A stretch of DNA of 64,000 nt from Synaphobranchus kaupii. Lineage: Eukaryota; Chordata; Actinopteri; Anguilliformes; Synaphobranchidae. Positions within the stretch are counted from its first letter, which is position 1. Every line of letters starts with the position of its first letter. The translations under genes and the position numbers were made by a program. A model generated the notes under the pieces. It did no database searches. It had not been told where the DNA came from and saw only the letters and a program-made list of their open reading frames with translations. Shown one piece after another: positions 34,815 through 47,058 of the stretch. The stretch lies in NCBI GenBank assembly GCA_029718625.1, contig CM056376.1:79049386-79113385 (forward strand), given 5' to 3'.

Positions 34815-35178
34815 ATGGAAGGGCCAGCGACTTCATTAGAGGGAGATCAGGCCGTGGCCACACAACACTCGGCCCTGGCCGCCCATGAGGAGGGCATTAG
34901 GGCTCTCCAGTCACAGCAGCAGGCCATGTTGGAGCAGCAGAGCCAACTGGTTAATCAGCTGCGTGTACAGGAAGGTTGGTTCCGTGAGCTGGCGGATAGC
35001 GTCCGCCAACTGACGCTTGCCTCTACACCCCCAGTTGCACAAGCACTCGTTCTTGAGGCACCCGTTCTTGAGACTCCCCCTCCTTTGCCCGTTCCACCCA
35101 CCACAAGAGAGCCTAAACTCCCGCTGCCCCTCCGCTATGACGGAGAGGCGGGCAAGTGTCGGGGCTTCCTAACACAGT
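34815..35178 (+). pseudogene. gag: Truncated Ty3/gypsy gag
   Basis: ATG at 34815 starts a gag N-terminus: M-E-G-P-A-T, a glutamine-rich coiled-coil region (residues about 25-70), a Pro-rich linker, then the start of the gag core P-L-P-L-R-Y-D-G-E-A-G-K-C-R-G-F-L-T-Q-C. Homology ends after L-T-Q-C (residue about 121). The frame then runs into A-rich non-gag DNA, so the rest of gag, pol and the 3' LTR are missing. It is a different subfamily from the gag at 2261-3217 (different N-terminus), yet the core motif (E-x-G-K-C-R-x-F-L) is shared. Confidence 0.85.
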
Positions 35179-35244
35179 GCATCATAAAACAAACAAAAAA
35201 ACAATTAGTACAATTACAATAATAAAATTGAATATATTGGAGCT

Positions 35245-35607
35245 GGCGGCACGGTGGTACAGTGGTTAGCACTGTCGCCTCACAGCAAGAAGGTACCGAG
35301 TTTGAATCCCGGCCCAGGACCTTTCTGTGTGGAGTTTGCATGTTCTTCCCATGTCCGCGTGGGTTTCCTCCGGGAACTCCGGTTTCCTCCCACAGTCCAA
35401 AGACATGCAGGTTAGGCTAATTGGAGACTCTAAATTGCCCATAGGTATGAGTGTGTGAGTGAATGGTGTGTGTGCCCTGCGATGGATTGGCGGCCTGTCC
35501 AGGGTGTATTCCTGCCTCTCACCCAATGCATGCCGGGATAGGCTCCAGCACCCCCTGCGACCCTGACCAGGAATAAGCGGGTTAGATGATGGATGGATGG
35601 ATGGATG
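35245..35607 (+). repeat. tRNA-headed SINE-like repeat with GATG tail, copy 1
   Basis: Begins GGCGGCACGGTGGTACAGTG with A-box-like GTGGTTAGCAC and B-box-like GTTTGAATCCC, continues through GGAGTTTGCATGTTCTTCCC and TCCCACAGTCCAAAGACATG, and ends in (GATG)n. It is flanked by ATTGGAGCT at 35236-35244 and 35608-35616, a 9-bp target duplication. A very common teleost repeat family; the second copy here is at 51807-52154. Confidence 0.92.
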
Positions 35608-35616
35608 ATTGGAGCT

Positions 35617-37904
35617 GAAGGGAATTTGTGTTTTGTGGAGTAGTATATGGGGATTATATATATGACACTTTTTACTATCCTCTTTATACAATACATGGTT
35701 ATTTCTTCAATGCACCTTTTGTTCAAGGGATTTTTTTATCCTCCAACTTGCAAACCTTCAACCCCTCAAACCCTCTCATACTGTTCATTCTTGTATTCCA
35801 ATTTTCACATACAGTGAACATAACTTACTGTTGGCTAACAATCTCTGATGAATGTTGATACCAATACTAATAGCAATGGCAGCAGTAGTGGAAAAAGTCC
35901 ATTGTAATAGTGATATAAACAGTGGTATAGAAGAGAAATTGAAAAACTATGAGTGTTAATTTAGAGAGCAAATGTATCGTAGTTCAAAAGAGACATTTTT
36001 CATATGATGATTTGTCAAAAATATTTCCTGGATATCCTTTTCCACATTGCAATACCTCATGAGGAAGTACACCTCTGATGAATTTCATATCATTCAATCC
36101 CATATTTAGGTCATTGAGCCATGTTGAACTCTATATTTCTGTATTTGACTCAGTGCTTTTCTTTAGGAAATAGTGTGCACGCGAGAATTGCCCCTCTTGT
36201 TTTTGTCAGATATTTCTACCTCAATTTTAGGCCATTAAGTCATGTTAGGCCACATTAAGCTCAATGGTTCCGCTTCTATTTCAATTTTATGTCTTGACTG
36301 ATTTGTTGGACTACCTTAATGATTTTTCACTTGAGACTTTACAAGAGTATCTCCTGTCATCCCCGTCGTGCCTGAATTATGTATTATTTTTACCCTTGTT
36401 TTTGTCTTGGAGTTGTCCTTCTCTAAGTAGAAACATTTGTTTTGTTTCTATAACTTGCCTTTATTTGTGGAATAAATAAAGAATATAGAAATATAGAGAG
36501 AAGGCTCCTGATCCTCCTCTCCTTCTCTCACAGCAAGTGTGAGGTCTTCTTATAACATCGCACATCTCATTTTGGTTTACTAACTGCCTTCCCAACTCCA
36601 GATTTCTGGCCTTTCTCTCATACAGAAGTTATGTAGGAAGTATGCAAGCCTTGCACTCACCCAATGATTGATGAATTAAAACTGTGCTGACACACTTCAG
36701 ATTACAGAGAGTTTGACAATTCAAAGATCAATTCATCTTGAATATTACCTGAATGCATGAAGCAGACTTTTTTAAGCTTTACAAAGGCAAGAGGATTCAC
36801 AAGAATAGAACGCCGGATATTTCACCAACCGGCAGAAATGCAAACCCTGTGGCATCATCGATCTTTCATCCGTTCATTCGTGCGGATGTCAACCTCAAAG
36901 GAGTCGGCCATTGTGGAACTTGGCTCATTAATGGGCGAGTAAACAGGAGGAAAGGGTGAAAATAAAGCTCTAGTTTAGCCAGAGGTTTGCACAACAACAG
37001 GAAAAGCTCCAGTCAGACTTGTTCATAAGGACATGCAGTCCTCTCTTAGTTCCTGTGCCAGCTTGGTGCACTTACTGGCGCAGGTCACCTGGCTGTATTG
37101 GCTGTTTTTCTGAAGGAAAGGGTGGACGTCCATGGCCTGCTGGGGCATGTGCAGCTGTTGACAGCTTGGAAAGCGGAGGGTGTGCGACAGTGGAGAGAGA
37201 GAGAGAGAGAGAATTGAGCAGCTGTATTATAATAGACAGTATAAACACACAATGGCCCTGTAAACAGCAGTAGGCCACGATTCAGTTATTCACACTTTTT
37301 TTAATTGTGGTCCCCCAAGGATCAAACAAGTGGGAGTTTACCATCATGATCATCATCATGTATTTTATTTTATTTAAACAAGCGACTGAGCACTAGAGTA
37401 AAAGGAGTAGAGTGCAAAACAACGTGGATGTGCAAATTGTACCTTACCGACCACCAGTCCTGAGAGAGCATTGAATAAATTGTGGTTGATTTGTCTTACC
37501 TGGATCAAGCCAAAATGACACTGGGATCCATTCACAAAACGAAAGCATTGACCTGATCTCACGTTCTTTGGCTCTGTAGAAGATTAGCCTAGGAGCTCCC
37601 TCCACAGCTTCAACTCAATCCTTTGGGAGCAATTTAAACAGTGATATTACAAACATGAGAATTGAAAAGTTGTTATTATTATTATTTTTAATTTAGATCA
37701 AAACAGTGAATGCTCACTTTCCTGATGCTCATTGAAGTGTAGAGTTGTGTCTTTCTCACTCTAGATTCACCCCATAGAGTTTAATTGCTTTTGGCTGAGT
37801 TCTCCCTGCATGCATGTCTTTGCTGTAAAGTTCCTCTGTGCTTTCTGCAGGAGCAGCTCCTCATTTGTACATAAATAGGGCCCAGCTAAATAACTGGGTT
37901 GTTA
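35617..37904 (+). other. nav3 intron, unassigned
   Basis: AT-rich. A GA microsatellite lies at about 37193-37211. AATAAATAAAG at about 36470 has no linked gene. Confidence 0.5.
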
Positions 37905-38040
37905 TTTCAGTTCTCTGCTACCAAAGGGTCAATAGAGCCTTGATTTCAAGCCACAAGTCAGTCATTCAGTTGATTGCAGCAGTCATCTCAGTTAATCATT
38001 CAATTAGCACATATTCAGGTGCGTGAGAAAAATACCAGCT
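37905..38040 (+). repeat. Dispersed repeat, family C, copy 2
   Basis: Collinear with 19589-19690 (see that entry). Matching words include GCAGTCATCTCAGTTAATCAT and ATTCAGGTG. Confidence 0.45.
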
Positions 38041-39654
38041 CACTGTTTTTATTCGTCAGCACGTATTTTGCATTTTGGAAGTTATTTGTAAGGCTAAACT
38101 ATTCATCAAATTCATATAGAAAATTGTAATTGAATATGTACACTTTCAGAATCACAAAAAGGGTTTAATTTCACCATTTTTTGATACTCAATCAAGAAAA
38201 CTAAATATAGAGAAGATGCATCTGCTTATCGGAGAGATGCCCTGGCGCTGTAGATATTCAATCAGACACATTCCCCTTGATTAGGTAGTGTAGAGTGAGA
38301 TGTACATACTAAAAAACCACTTTGCACAGTGCAGCATGCTTAAATTTTGTCATATGTAAGAATGAATTTAGTAAACGCCTAAATTGTAACGCCTAAGTTT
38401 CAACTTACATGCTGCTGGTGCAACTGACCCCAAAAGCCAATATACAGTCATACAATTTAAGGGCAACAATTTTTTGGCACAAAGTAATCATTTACCTTCA
38501 CATTCTCTGCAGCAGAACTCATGTATTTATTTATTTATATTTTTTTACAATGTTCCAAAATTCCAATGCTCCAATTCTGAAAGGATGCTCATTTCAGATA
38601 ATTATTTTATGATGTTACAGAACTTACATGGAAGATGGAATCTGATAATACTGTGTTAGTGCATGTATATTTTAATGTTCATGTAACATAATGTCCGGAA
38701 TGTTTATTTGCAAAAGCTAATGTGCGAACAGACTAACAGAAACATACACACCAGCTTGGACAAAAAGACACAGATGCCACACGTGCATATGTATCCCAAT
38801 GCTCGACCATCTTTCTAGAAATAGATAAGGAAAGGGCCAAATGCTAAAATGAAAGGGCGGGAATATGTGCGTGCATGTGCTGCAAGTGGCTTGTGTCTGT
38901 GTAAGAGAACTAATGGAAGACCAGTGACAGATCCCTCTAGTTTTGCACTTCCACAGTTTTGCATCTCCCTGCCATCAGCCATCAGTAAAATGAACAGCAT
39001 CAGGGACAGTGCTTGTTAGCCAGAGGCTATAAGACTTGACAGCTCCAAATTGAAATTACAGTCCACACATGGAAAGGTCCTGGAGCTCAAGTCTGATTTT
39101 TAAAATGCTCTTTTGTCTAATAGGGCATTTGTATGCTATGCTGATCCTAATTGAGAAACAGAAGGCAAGTCCAAGCCAGTACACAATCATTTGCTCCACT
39201 TTGTCTGTTATGTACTGTACACTCACAGACTACAGACTAGCATTAGATAAAGTGTCAAAAAATAATTAAAAGAAAACCTTTATGCACAGGGTTTAAAATG
39301 CTCATCCATGTGACCATTTTGGTGGTAAAGCTGAGGTGTCACTACAGTCAGTCAAGTATACAATTATGACCAAAAGCACCATCATCACATTGGCACAACT
39401 GATGACAATAAACCATGAATGTATTAAACTAATCAATGAAATAACAGAAAAGCTCGTGGAATATTACTCCTGATTAATCCTTATCAATTGAAAAAGATCC
39501 ATCCACCCTTTCACAACTTTTCCCTACATGGGCCCCCGAGTGATGACATAGCCTGGCAATGTGTCAACTTTAACTTCATCTGAAGTTACATCCATACCTA
39601 CATCCATGGTGCAGGTTAGGACTACTGGATCTCCCATGCTGTATCTGATTGATT
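38041..39654 (+). other. nav3 intron, unassigned
   Basis: AT-rich. No recognised gene or repeat. Confidence 0.5.
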
Positions 39655-39662
39655 TTCTACAC

Positions 39663-39847
39663 CAGAGGTCCTCAATCTTATCCAGTTAGGGCCGGTGTGG
39701 GTGCAGGCTTTTGTTCCAACCAAGTAGTAACACACCTGTTTCTACTAATCAAGGTCCTTAGCAAAGACTAATGGTTGATTAGCAGAATCAGGTGTGTAAC
39801 TGCTTGGTTGGAACAAAAGCCTTTCTGGATAAGATTGAGGAGCCCTG
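39663..39847. mobile_element. hAT-type MITE with 8-bp target duplication
   Basis: 185 bp. Left CAGAGGTCCTCAATCTTATC and right in reverse CAGGGCTCCTCAATCTTATC, with a near-palindromic interior (GTTCCAACCAAG versus CTTGGTTGGAAC). Flanks TTCTACAC (39655-39662) and GTCTACAC (39848-39855) match at 7 of 8 bases, as expected for hAT. Confidence 0.82.
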
Positions 39848-39860
39848 GTCTACACCGTAC

Positions 39861-40578
39861 TGTCATGGGTATTTGCAGCCCCAGCTGTTTCTGAGGTCGT
39901 CTTTCTTTTTGGCGTCATCGGGACGCTCTATCGGATGTTTTCTGCCTCCGTTCCGGTATTCGTGTTTTGCCTGACAATTATTCTCTGCACCTGTTTTGCG
40001 TTTCCTGTCGGCTATAAATACCTCAGGACTTCCGCATTTCCGCACTTCGATATTGTCTTTGCTATGTTGACAACGAAGTTGGTAAGGTAAAAGATTTGGT
40101 TGCTGCATTTCTGGTTCTTATGAATAGGAAACATAGCAAGTCCGGTTTAGAGTTAGGAGAAAGATTTATTTTAGTCTTTTTCTTTCCTTTCTCTCTTTAT
40201 CCTTTGTACTCTTCTGCCAGTTACCTTTTTGTTCAGCTCGTTTTCACCTAGAGCTGTAGGTAACAGGTTCTAGTTTCATTTTCATTCTCTCGCCCGTTTT
40301 TACAGGGTGTTTCTTTTGTTTTGTTTCACTACCTCTTGTTACGCCTAATTATTTAGTCCGTGAGTTTTTGTTAGTTATTCTCACTGTTTATCGAGATCGC
40401 CTCAGTTTTTGGAGGTTGCTTTGTTTCGCCTTGTGCTAGGGAAGTTTTGCTCCCGATCCTGTGTTATCCCAGTCCTGGTGCGGCTATTTCCGCGTTTTGT
40501 GGCATATCTCTCTTGATACGCTTTTAGAAATCCTTGTCGGTCGCGTTTGCTTCTCCGAACCTTACACTCCCCCTTACA
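39861..40578 (+). mobile_element. Solo LTR of a Ty3/gypsy family (family G), + strand
   Basis: Starts TGTCATGGGTATTTGCAGCC and ends CTTACA (40566 or, better, 40578). Contains a TATA box, CTATAAATA (40012-40020). Flanks CGTAC and CATAC differ at one base. Other copies: 43672-44339 (minus, with a coding stub next to it) and 45949-46405. No internal coding sequence here, so a solo LTR. Confidence 0.8.
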
Positions 40579-41419
40579 CATACTGTACTGTGAAAACAAC
40601 GGGAACAGTTTGTTGAATTAATTAAATTTTCATATTCACATTTTGAAATGGTGCCAGCTGCCATACTTAGTTTCATGTATTTACCTCTCCTCTAATCCCA
40701 CTGAAATCAGTTATATGGGAGTTGTACCATGTATCCAAGATAAAGATTGCCTCCTGAATAATGTTAACTTGATTTTTTAGCTTACTTACTTAGGCCACAC
40801 ATATTAATCACTGGTTGTTAATTAGGTTGTTAGGTTGTTAAACCTGTGTGTTAATTCAGGAAAAGTTGTTTACAAAAAGTATACTTCATGTATAACCACC
40901 AAAATCTTTGCATTATCTAAAATTAACTTTAGATCTTATTTTTGTTTATAAATACATTTTATATATGGCAGTGATTTCATTTATATTTTATTTTGAATGT
41001 TTAAGTATTAGGAAAAATGTTTTTCCTTCATTCAACATCATGAAAAAAACAATCACATTGTCCAGATTTGGGAAAGTTAACTGCTTTTGAAATAGGTGAA
41101 GTGTATTGTTTTTCTTTACACCACAAATCCCTGAAAGCCGTAGTCCTAACACCTGTCTTTGTAAAGTCAGGTTGTCAGAGACATCTATATCAAAAATATT
41201 TTCCACAAACACAGCCTGGACCAATCTAAAACATACACTAAAACTGAACTAGTATCACAAAACCCAAGAAAGGGAACTATCCTCTTAAAGCAGTCTAGCT
41301 GAAACATGTTCTCCGATTTAAGTCACATTTAATTAAAATTTCATATTTTTCTTGCACAAAGCTGTACCTATTGGCTACTCACTACACACTGTGTGGATAG
41401 GTTCCTGTGCATAAAATTG
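40579..41419 (+). other. nav3 intron, unassigned
   Basis: AT-rich. No gene or repeat recognised. Confidence 0.5.
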
Positions 41420-42830
41420 TAATGGGGTGTGACGTGTGAGGTGGGAGGAGCCAAACGCAGCAAGGGGATTCATTAAGCCCTAAGGCCACTAAGGCGGGAT
41501 ACCCCGCAGATAAGGGAGGAGACAAGACAACGAACAACAAACACCACTACAGACGCTACTAACCGGCTAACTGTCACACGCCAAGTAGAGCGCAAGGACA
41601 GGGGTCTGAATAGCCAAAAATAATATGCGCCCTGTCTCGACAACGAGACACATAAGAACGGGCAAGTAGCGAAAAGACACAAATAAATAAAACGGTCAAC
41701 AAATATAGCAAAAATGATAAGTCTAAGAGAAGGCGAAAGAACGGAGATAACGTTCCGTAGCTACTTCCATAAGCTAGCAGTCACATGCAGAACATAACGT
41801 TCCACGGCTTAGATAGAGGCTCGCAGTCAAACGCAAGCATGTCCAAAACATCGCCCGGTCTCCCTAAGAGACAAATTGCACCGAAGGGCGAACAGAACTA
41901 CAGTTCCGAACAGAATCGCCCAAATCTCCATACACGGAGAAAGAGCACAAAAGACGAAGGGACAGCTGCACCGAAACTATCGGCTATCTGACTAACACAA
42001 GCACAAGCCCTGCCTGTCAGTAAGGGGAAATGTAACGAGGCGAACAGGAACAGAGATTTAACGTTCCGTGGCGAGATTAATAGGCTCGCAGTCAAATGCA
42101 GAAAACAAAGGGGTAAACACCCGATCTCCCAGGAAAGAGAAACATTTTACAGGTGAGCCGACGGAGCACCGTCGTCCCATAACTTTACTATCTATATAGA
42201 CTAACGCAAGCTTAATATAAAACAACCGCCCTAGCCTCTCAGTCAAAGAATATGTAACGAAGCGAAGGAACAGAGAGCTAACGTTCCCATGCTACGCGCA
42301 GTCACACACAAACATGTCCACAACCTCGCCCAAACTCCACACAAGGAGAAACATACCCGGAAACCGAACAGAACAATAGTTCCGAACAAAATCGTCCCGT
42401 AGGTAAAAAGGACGGAGGACAGCTGCAACAAAGACCAACGCAAAAATAGCATGACAGCCTCTCAATTTAAACGAAAACCCTGACTCACAACAAAGGGGAA
42501 CGTAGTCCACGAGAAGGAGACAAAACAGGGAATAAACGTACAAAGCTACTCACTGGCTCACAGTAACACGGAAATGAGTAGAAGCAAATGCCAGGACTCT
42601 CTAAGAACCCTTAACAGGCGAGAATGGAACAAAGAACAGCTACTCTATACTTCTACAAGCTAAGAACTAAGTAGAAGCGCAACGCCCGATCTCCCTATGG
42701 GAAGACATGTACCGAAGGGCGAACAGAACTACAGTTCCGAACAGAATCGCCCAAATCTCCATACACAGAGAAAAAGCACAAAAAAGGCGAAATAGAGCAG
42801 AGATTTACGGTCCCAAACTTCTTGAAGATT
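41420..42830. repeat. Complex block with irregular internal repeats, probably retroelement-derived
   Basis: A CGAAC/GTTCC-rich block unlike its AT-rich surroundings. A segment of about 70 bp starting CCGAAGGGCGAACAGAACTA occurs at 41881 and again at 42712 almost unchanged, with a weaker relative near 42363. AACGTTCC words recur at about 41750, 41797, 42058 and 42280, and GCAGTCA(A/C)A(C/T)GCA recurs at 41768, 41826 and 42090. No coding frame found. It looks like a long LTR or leader made of diverged tandem units. Confidence 0.6.
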
Positions 42831-43656
42831 CATTTGTCATTCCCTCCCTTCGTAGACTGGTTTTTTATTGAAACAATAATGTTTTCTCAAGGTTCAAGTT
42901 GAACTAAGCAGTGCTGTGCCTTTGCGGATGAGTTCATCAATACCGAAGCTTGCCAGGGGGGGAACAGCTCCCGGGACACACAGTTTTTGAATGTTTAATT
43001 AAAGCAGAGGACCATGAGAATAAGTATTTATTGGTACATGGGCCAAGTCAGACCGGAGCAGAGTCTGTGACACCGCTTTGCTTCTTTGGGTCTTGTGAGA
43101 CTCCACAGAGCCGAGCTTGTGGTCAGTGCCTTCACACTAGGCATCCAAAGTTCAGCTTGATTCAGCACATTCAATATCAACAAGGAAAAATGACAATCTC
43201 ACTGACCAACCTCTTTGATCAGTCCTCAAAGTTTGAAGCCATAGTATCCAGAGAAACACCATAGAAATGGCCTCCATTGAGATATCACTCAGGTACGACA
43301 TCCCAGTGGTGTAGGCAGAAATACATTTTTGGGTAGGCCTGTGAAAAAGTGGTTAGGCTGATAATTTATTCGGAAAACATTTCCCACACATGTTATGACC
43401 CACTCCAGCACTCCTTGGAGCTATCCTATGACATTACAATATTCCTAATGGCGATGCAGGCATCTTCCTAACTACTGGTATTCCAACACAAGTGCCTTAT
43501 GGTGGCATAAAACACAATTATTAAAATATGTTTTTTTAATCAATATTAAAGCACAACTAAGTACACAACAAGAAGAGCACAGGTTCCTCATAAACCGAAA
43601 CCAACAATGCAACCCCTCTCTATAAAGCATGCGTCCGCTCGTGACAGGCACAACTT
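42831..43656 (+). other. nav3 intron, unassigned
   Basis: One 104-codon ORF (42950-43264) without recognised motif. The words around 43300-43370 look like decayed mobile DNA. Confidence 0.45.
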
Positions 43657-43671
43657 ATTTGTAGATTTCTA

Positions 43672-44339
43672 AAAGCATAAGGATTTCTAAAAGCGTATCT
43701 AGAAAGATACGCCACAAACGTGGAAGTAGCCGCACCAGGACAGAGATAACACAGGATCGGGAGCAAAACTTCCCTAGCACAAGGCAAAACAAAGCAACCT
43801 CAAAAACTGAGGCGATCTCGATAAACAGAATAACTTACAAAAGAACCTCACACACTAAATAATTAGGCGTAACAAGAGGTGGTGAAACAAAGCAAAACTC
43901 AATAAAATGAGTGAAGGAAAAGAACAGAAAATAAAACCTGTTATCCAGAGCTCTTGTGGCGAAAGAGCTGAACACAAAAGATAACAGGTAGCAAGAAAAA
44001 GATTGGAAATAAGAGAAACCCAATATAATCCTAATTTTCTAACCGGACTTACTGCGTTTCTTATTCATGCAAACCAGAAATGCAGCGACCAAATTTCCTA
44101 TACCTTACCGACTTCGTTGTCAACATAGCAAAGACAATATCGAAGTGCAGGAATGCGGAAGTCCTGGGCTATTTATAACCGGCAGGAAACCCAAAACAGG
44201 TGTAAGGAATAATTGCCGGGCGAGAACACCGGGACGGAGGTGGAAAAAATCCGATAGAGCGTCCCGACGACGCCAAAAGGAAAACCAAACGGTGAAAAGA
44301 CGACCGCAGAAACAGCAGGGGCTGCAAATACCCATGACA
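43672..44339 (-). mobile_element. 3' LTR of a family G Ty3/gypsy remnant, minus strand
   Basis: Reverse-complement match to the solo LTR at 39861, starting TGTCATGGGTATTTGCAGCC at 44339. The last part of the LTR is missing, and a short duplication (GATTTCTAAAAGC) lies at the broken end (43657-43690). A purine tract AAGGGGGGGC (44350-44341) immediately precedes the LTR, as a polypurine tract should. Confidence 0.85.
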
Positions 44340-44350
44340 GGCCCCCCCTT

Positions 44351-44515
44351 CTAAGGGATGGCTCCAGGCGATCCCTCAGCCCTGCTTCTATGGAAGACCC
44401 TAATAAGTACCGGGTCCAAGATGTTCCTGGAGGAAACCCAGCAGTGCATCTCAGGACCACACCCCTCCCAGTCCACCAGAAACTGGTAGCCTCTGCCTAC
44501 GCGTCTCTTGTCTCT
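44351..44515 (-). pseudogene. Gypsy integrase C-terminus with chromodomain
   Basis: Minus strand, about 54 codons to a TAG at 44353-44351: [14 protein letters not shown], then [19 protein letters not shown]. The pattern YLVDWEGYGPEE...W.P...ILDP.LI..FH is the chromodomain that ends chromovirus integrases. Upstream coding is gone: the stub joins directly to a piece of LTR start (44516-44585). The protein ends 11 bp before the LTR, through the polypurine tract. Confidence 0.9.
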
Positions 44516-44585
44516 TGGAGTGTCCCGACGACACCAAAAGGAAAACCAAACGGTGAAACAGCAAAGGCTGCTAATACCAGTGACA
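44516..44585 (-). mobile_element. 5' LTR fragment of the same deleted gypsy element
   Basis: Begins TGTCACTGGTATTAGCAGCC at 44585 (minus) and matches the first 70 bp of the family G LTR, then switches abruptly to integrase C-terminal sequence. This marks a large internal deletion (rest of LTR, gag and most of pol). Confidence 0.8.
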
Positions 44586-44586
44586 T

Positions 44587-45123
44587 TATTAGCCCTAATT
44601 AAGAGGAAATAACTGAATAAAAATTGGTCGGCTGAGATGTAAACAACAAAGTCGAGGGAAAAACAAGACCAGCAAACTTAAAACCTTACCGTCAAGCATC
44701 CTGCAATATAGTATGCCCACATGCAGAAAGATTTATGTAAACAAACTCGATTTTTTACTCACGACATCTCTATAAGTGACAAACATTAAAAAACTGTTAT
44801 CATACAAGACAGCACCTTTAGTGACCATATTATAGGAACATGGGTACATTGCCATAGCGGGCATGAAAAATATAGCTGAACATGAGCCGATGCCGTTTTC
44901 CTTTGGTTTAAGATAAACAGATCCTCTCTTTCACACAACTCTACTTCCTCCAATCGAGGTTTCTTGAAATATTTAGCAAAGGGTATTTTCTTTTTACTGA
45001 CTAACCTTGGTAACAGAAACTTGTATTAAAAGATAACGTCACAAACTAATTAGACGAAAAGCTTACTGAAGTACTACTAGCCTCTTTTTTTTACCGTGTA
45101 CAGTAACTTTTGTTTGATGTTCC
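44587..45123 (+). other. nav3 intron, unassigned
   Basis: AT-rich. Nothing recognised. Confidence 0.5.
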
Positions 45124-45478
45124 TGTAACACCCACACTCGGGCAACCCTCTCAACCACACCCAATCCTGCCCCGTTCAGCCTCACCTGATTATTGAACTC
45201 ACCTGTAGCTTATTACCCATTATACCACTGACTACTTAAGAACTCAGACTGTTTCCTCTTTGTGAGGTATTGTTTTGCCAGCATTACTGAGCCGTGTTTT
45301 CTTTGGAGTGTTTTCTAGTGTTTGATTCTTTGCCTGTTCCTTTGACCGTGTGCTTACCGTTTTGGATTTGTTTGCCCTGTCTCTGATTCTCCATTACTGG
45401 ACTGTGCCTGTTTACCTGATGTTGCCTTTGGATTGTTCATTCCTTTAGCACACCCCCCCCCCCCCCCCCCCCCCCCCC
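45124..45478 (+). mobile_element. Probable LTR fragment, gypsy-like, ending in poly-C
   Basis: Starts TGTAACACCCACACTCGGGC. It has the layout of many fish gypsy LTRs as I know them: a CACCTG-rich U3, a short TATA-less TTAAGAACTC region, then a T-rich tract with GTTTTGCC, TTCTTTGCCTG and CCTGATG. A 26-bp C run (45453-45478) follows. No matching partner in the window. Confidence 0.5.
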
Positions 45479-45948
45479 ACACACACACCTCTTCTGTGGT
45501 AATGCATGATCAATTACTGCAGAATCAATTATTGATCAATTCAAGACTACTCTAATTGTAGCACAAGTTCAGTCCTCAAGAGAAATTGATTTGCCGGAGG
45601 GATTTACTGATTAAAATCAGCACCAACAAAAATAAACAAAGGGAGGATTTATGGATGGTGATCTGTGATACCAGCCTGGCTAATACATTAGCATGTAGCT
45701 GTGCATGGCGGTTCAATGAGTCCTAATTGTGGTGGTTTTACTGACCTTCTGTTTAGTGCACATTCAAGAGAAAAGCTGCTATTTATATAGTGGCTGAAGT
45801 CATTTTTGATATACAGTAGTTTGGTTGGGTTGCTTGGTACATGTTGGATTGTTGAATCTCACTCAGAAGATCAGACCTTTGAACCTAATAGAGCAGCCTG
45901 TGAAGTAAATAGATCAACATAGAAATGTGCATTCAGAGTATTGCAAGA

Positions 45949-46405
45949 TATCATGGTTATTGGCAGTCTCCTTTGTTCTCTGCGGTTCTACTTTTTGGTT
46001 TCCTTTTTAGCGTTGTCAGGACGCTCTATCAGATTTTTTCGGCCTTCGTTCCGGTGTTTGTATCTTGCCCAGCAATTATTCCCTGCACCTGTTTTGCGTT
46101 TCCTGCCGGCTATAAATGCCTCCGGACTTCTGCATTTCCTCACTTCGATACTGCCTTTGCTATGTTGACAACAAAGTCGGTAAGGTATAGGAAATTTGGT
46201 CGCTGCATTTCTGGTTCATATGAATAAGAAATGCAGAAAGTCCGGTTAGAGAATTACGATTAGATTGGTTTTCTCTTATTTCCAATCTTTCTTTTTATCC
46301 TTTATTCTTGTAACCTGTTATCTTTTGTGTTCAGCTCTTTCGCCACAAGAGCTCTGGATAACAGGTTTTATTTTCTGTTCTTTTTCTTCACTCGTTTTAT
46401 GGAAA
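45949..46405 (+). mobile_element. Truncated family G LTR, + strand
   Basis: Collinear with 39861-40320, including CTATAAATGCC (about 46110) and GCTATGTTGACAACAAAGTC. The 5' edge is diverged (TATCATGGTTATTGGCAG) and the 3' third is missing. Confidence 0.8.
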
Positions 46406-46650
46406 ACAGTATTTAGATTTTTTCATATCTTTTAATCGATCCATTTTTAAATTATTTGGTCACAATCAGATCGAGTTTGCAAGCATGTAATGTTTAATGG
46501 CAGGGATTTTAAAAGGTGTGTAGGTAGGATACTGGAAAAAGCAGGCAAAAGCAAAAAATGTTGCAATTGCATGCTCATTCTTACTTTTGCGTTTTCATCG
46601 GCGTCTCCTTTAGTGCTATTGCTAATTAGATAATGTTAGATAGCCATTAA

Positions 46651-47054
46651 AGTGATACTGCAGTCAAAAACCGAATTTTTGCGTTGAAATCCGATGTTTT
46701 GGGTTAGACTATGATCATACACAACAGTTTTTATCCGAAAATCTCATATTGCGTCGTAGTGGGTGTCGTCTGAGTTTCTGTGTCGGCTTACCATGTACTG
46801 CATTTCCGGGGATTCGTGACGTCCCAAAATCCTTAGCATAGTCTCGGCTAGTAAAGTGAGCAGAGAGCTCCGTGGCAGAGAGCAGGAAGGGGGCTGAGTC
46901 AGTTCACCAAGACACACCCTTTCACTCATTGACCGTATGAATCTTCATAATATGACCTTGTGGCATCATCGTCATATAACCACACCTACCCACGGCTCCA
47001 AATTCAAATTGAAGCTGTAAAAAAGGGCTTAGAAAAGTGATTGCAGTATCTCAC
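46651..47054. mobile_element. Small DNA repeat, family A, longer copy
   Basis: Left AGTGATACTGCAGTCAAAAA preceded by TTAA (46647-46650). The right end in reverse reads GTGAGATACTGCAATCACTT, an imperfect inverted match. The first 190 bp match 5072-4886 on the minus strand. No ORF. The right flank lacks TTAA, so superfamily is open. Confidence 0.6.
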
Positions 47055-47058
47055 ATAA

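Noticed and set aside
42950..43264. 104-codon ORF
   Set aside because: No recognisable motif, and it is surrounded by decayed repeat sequence.
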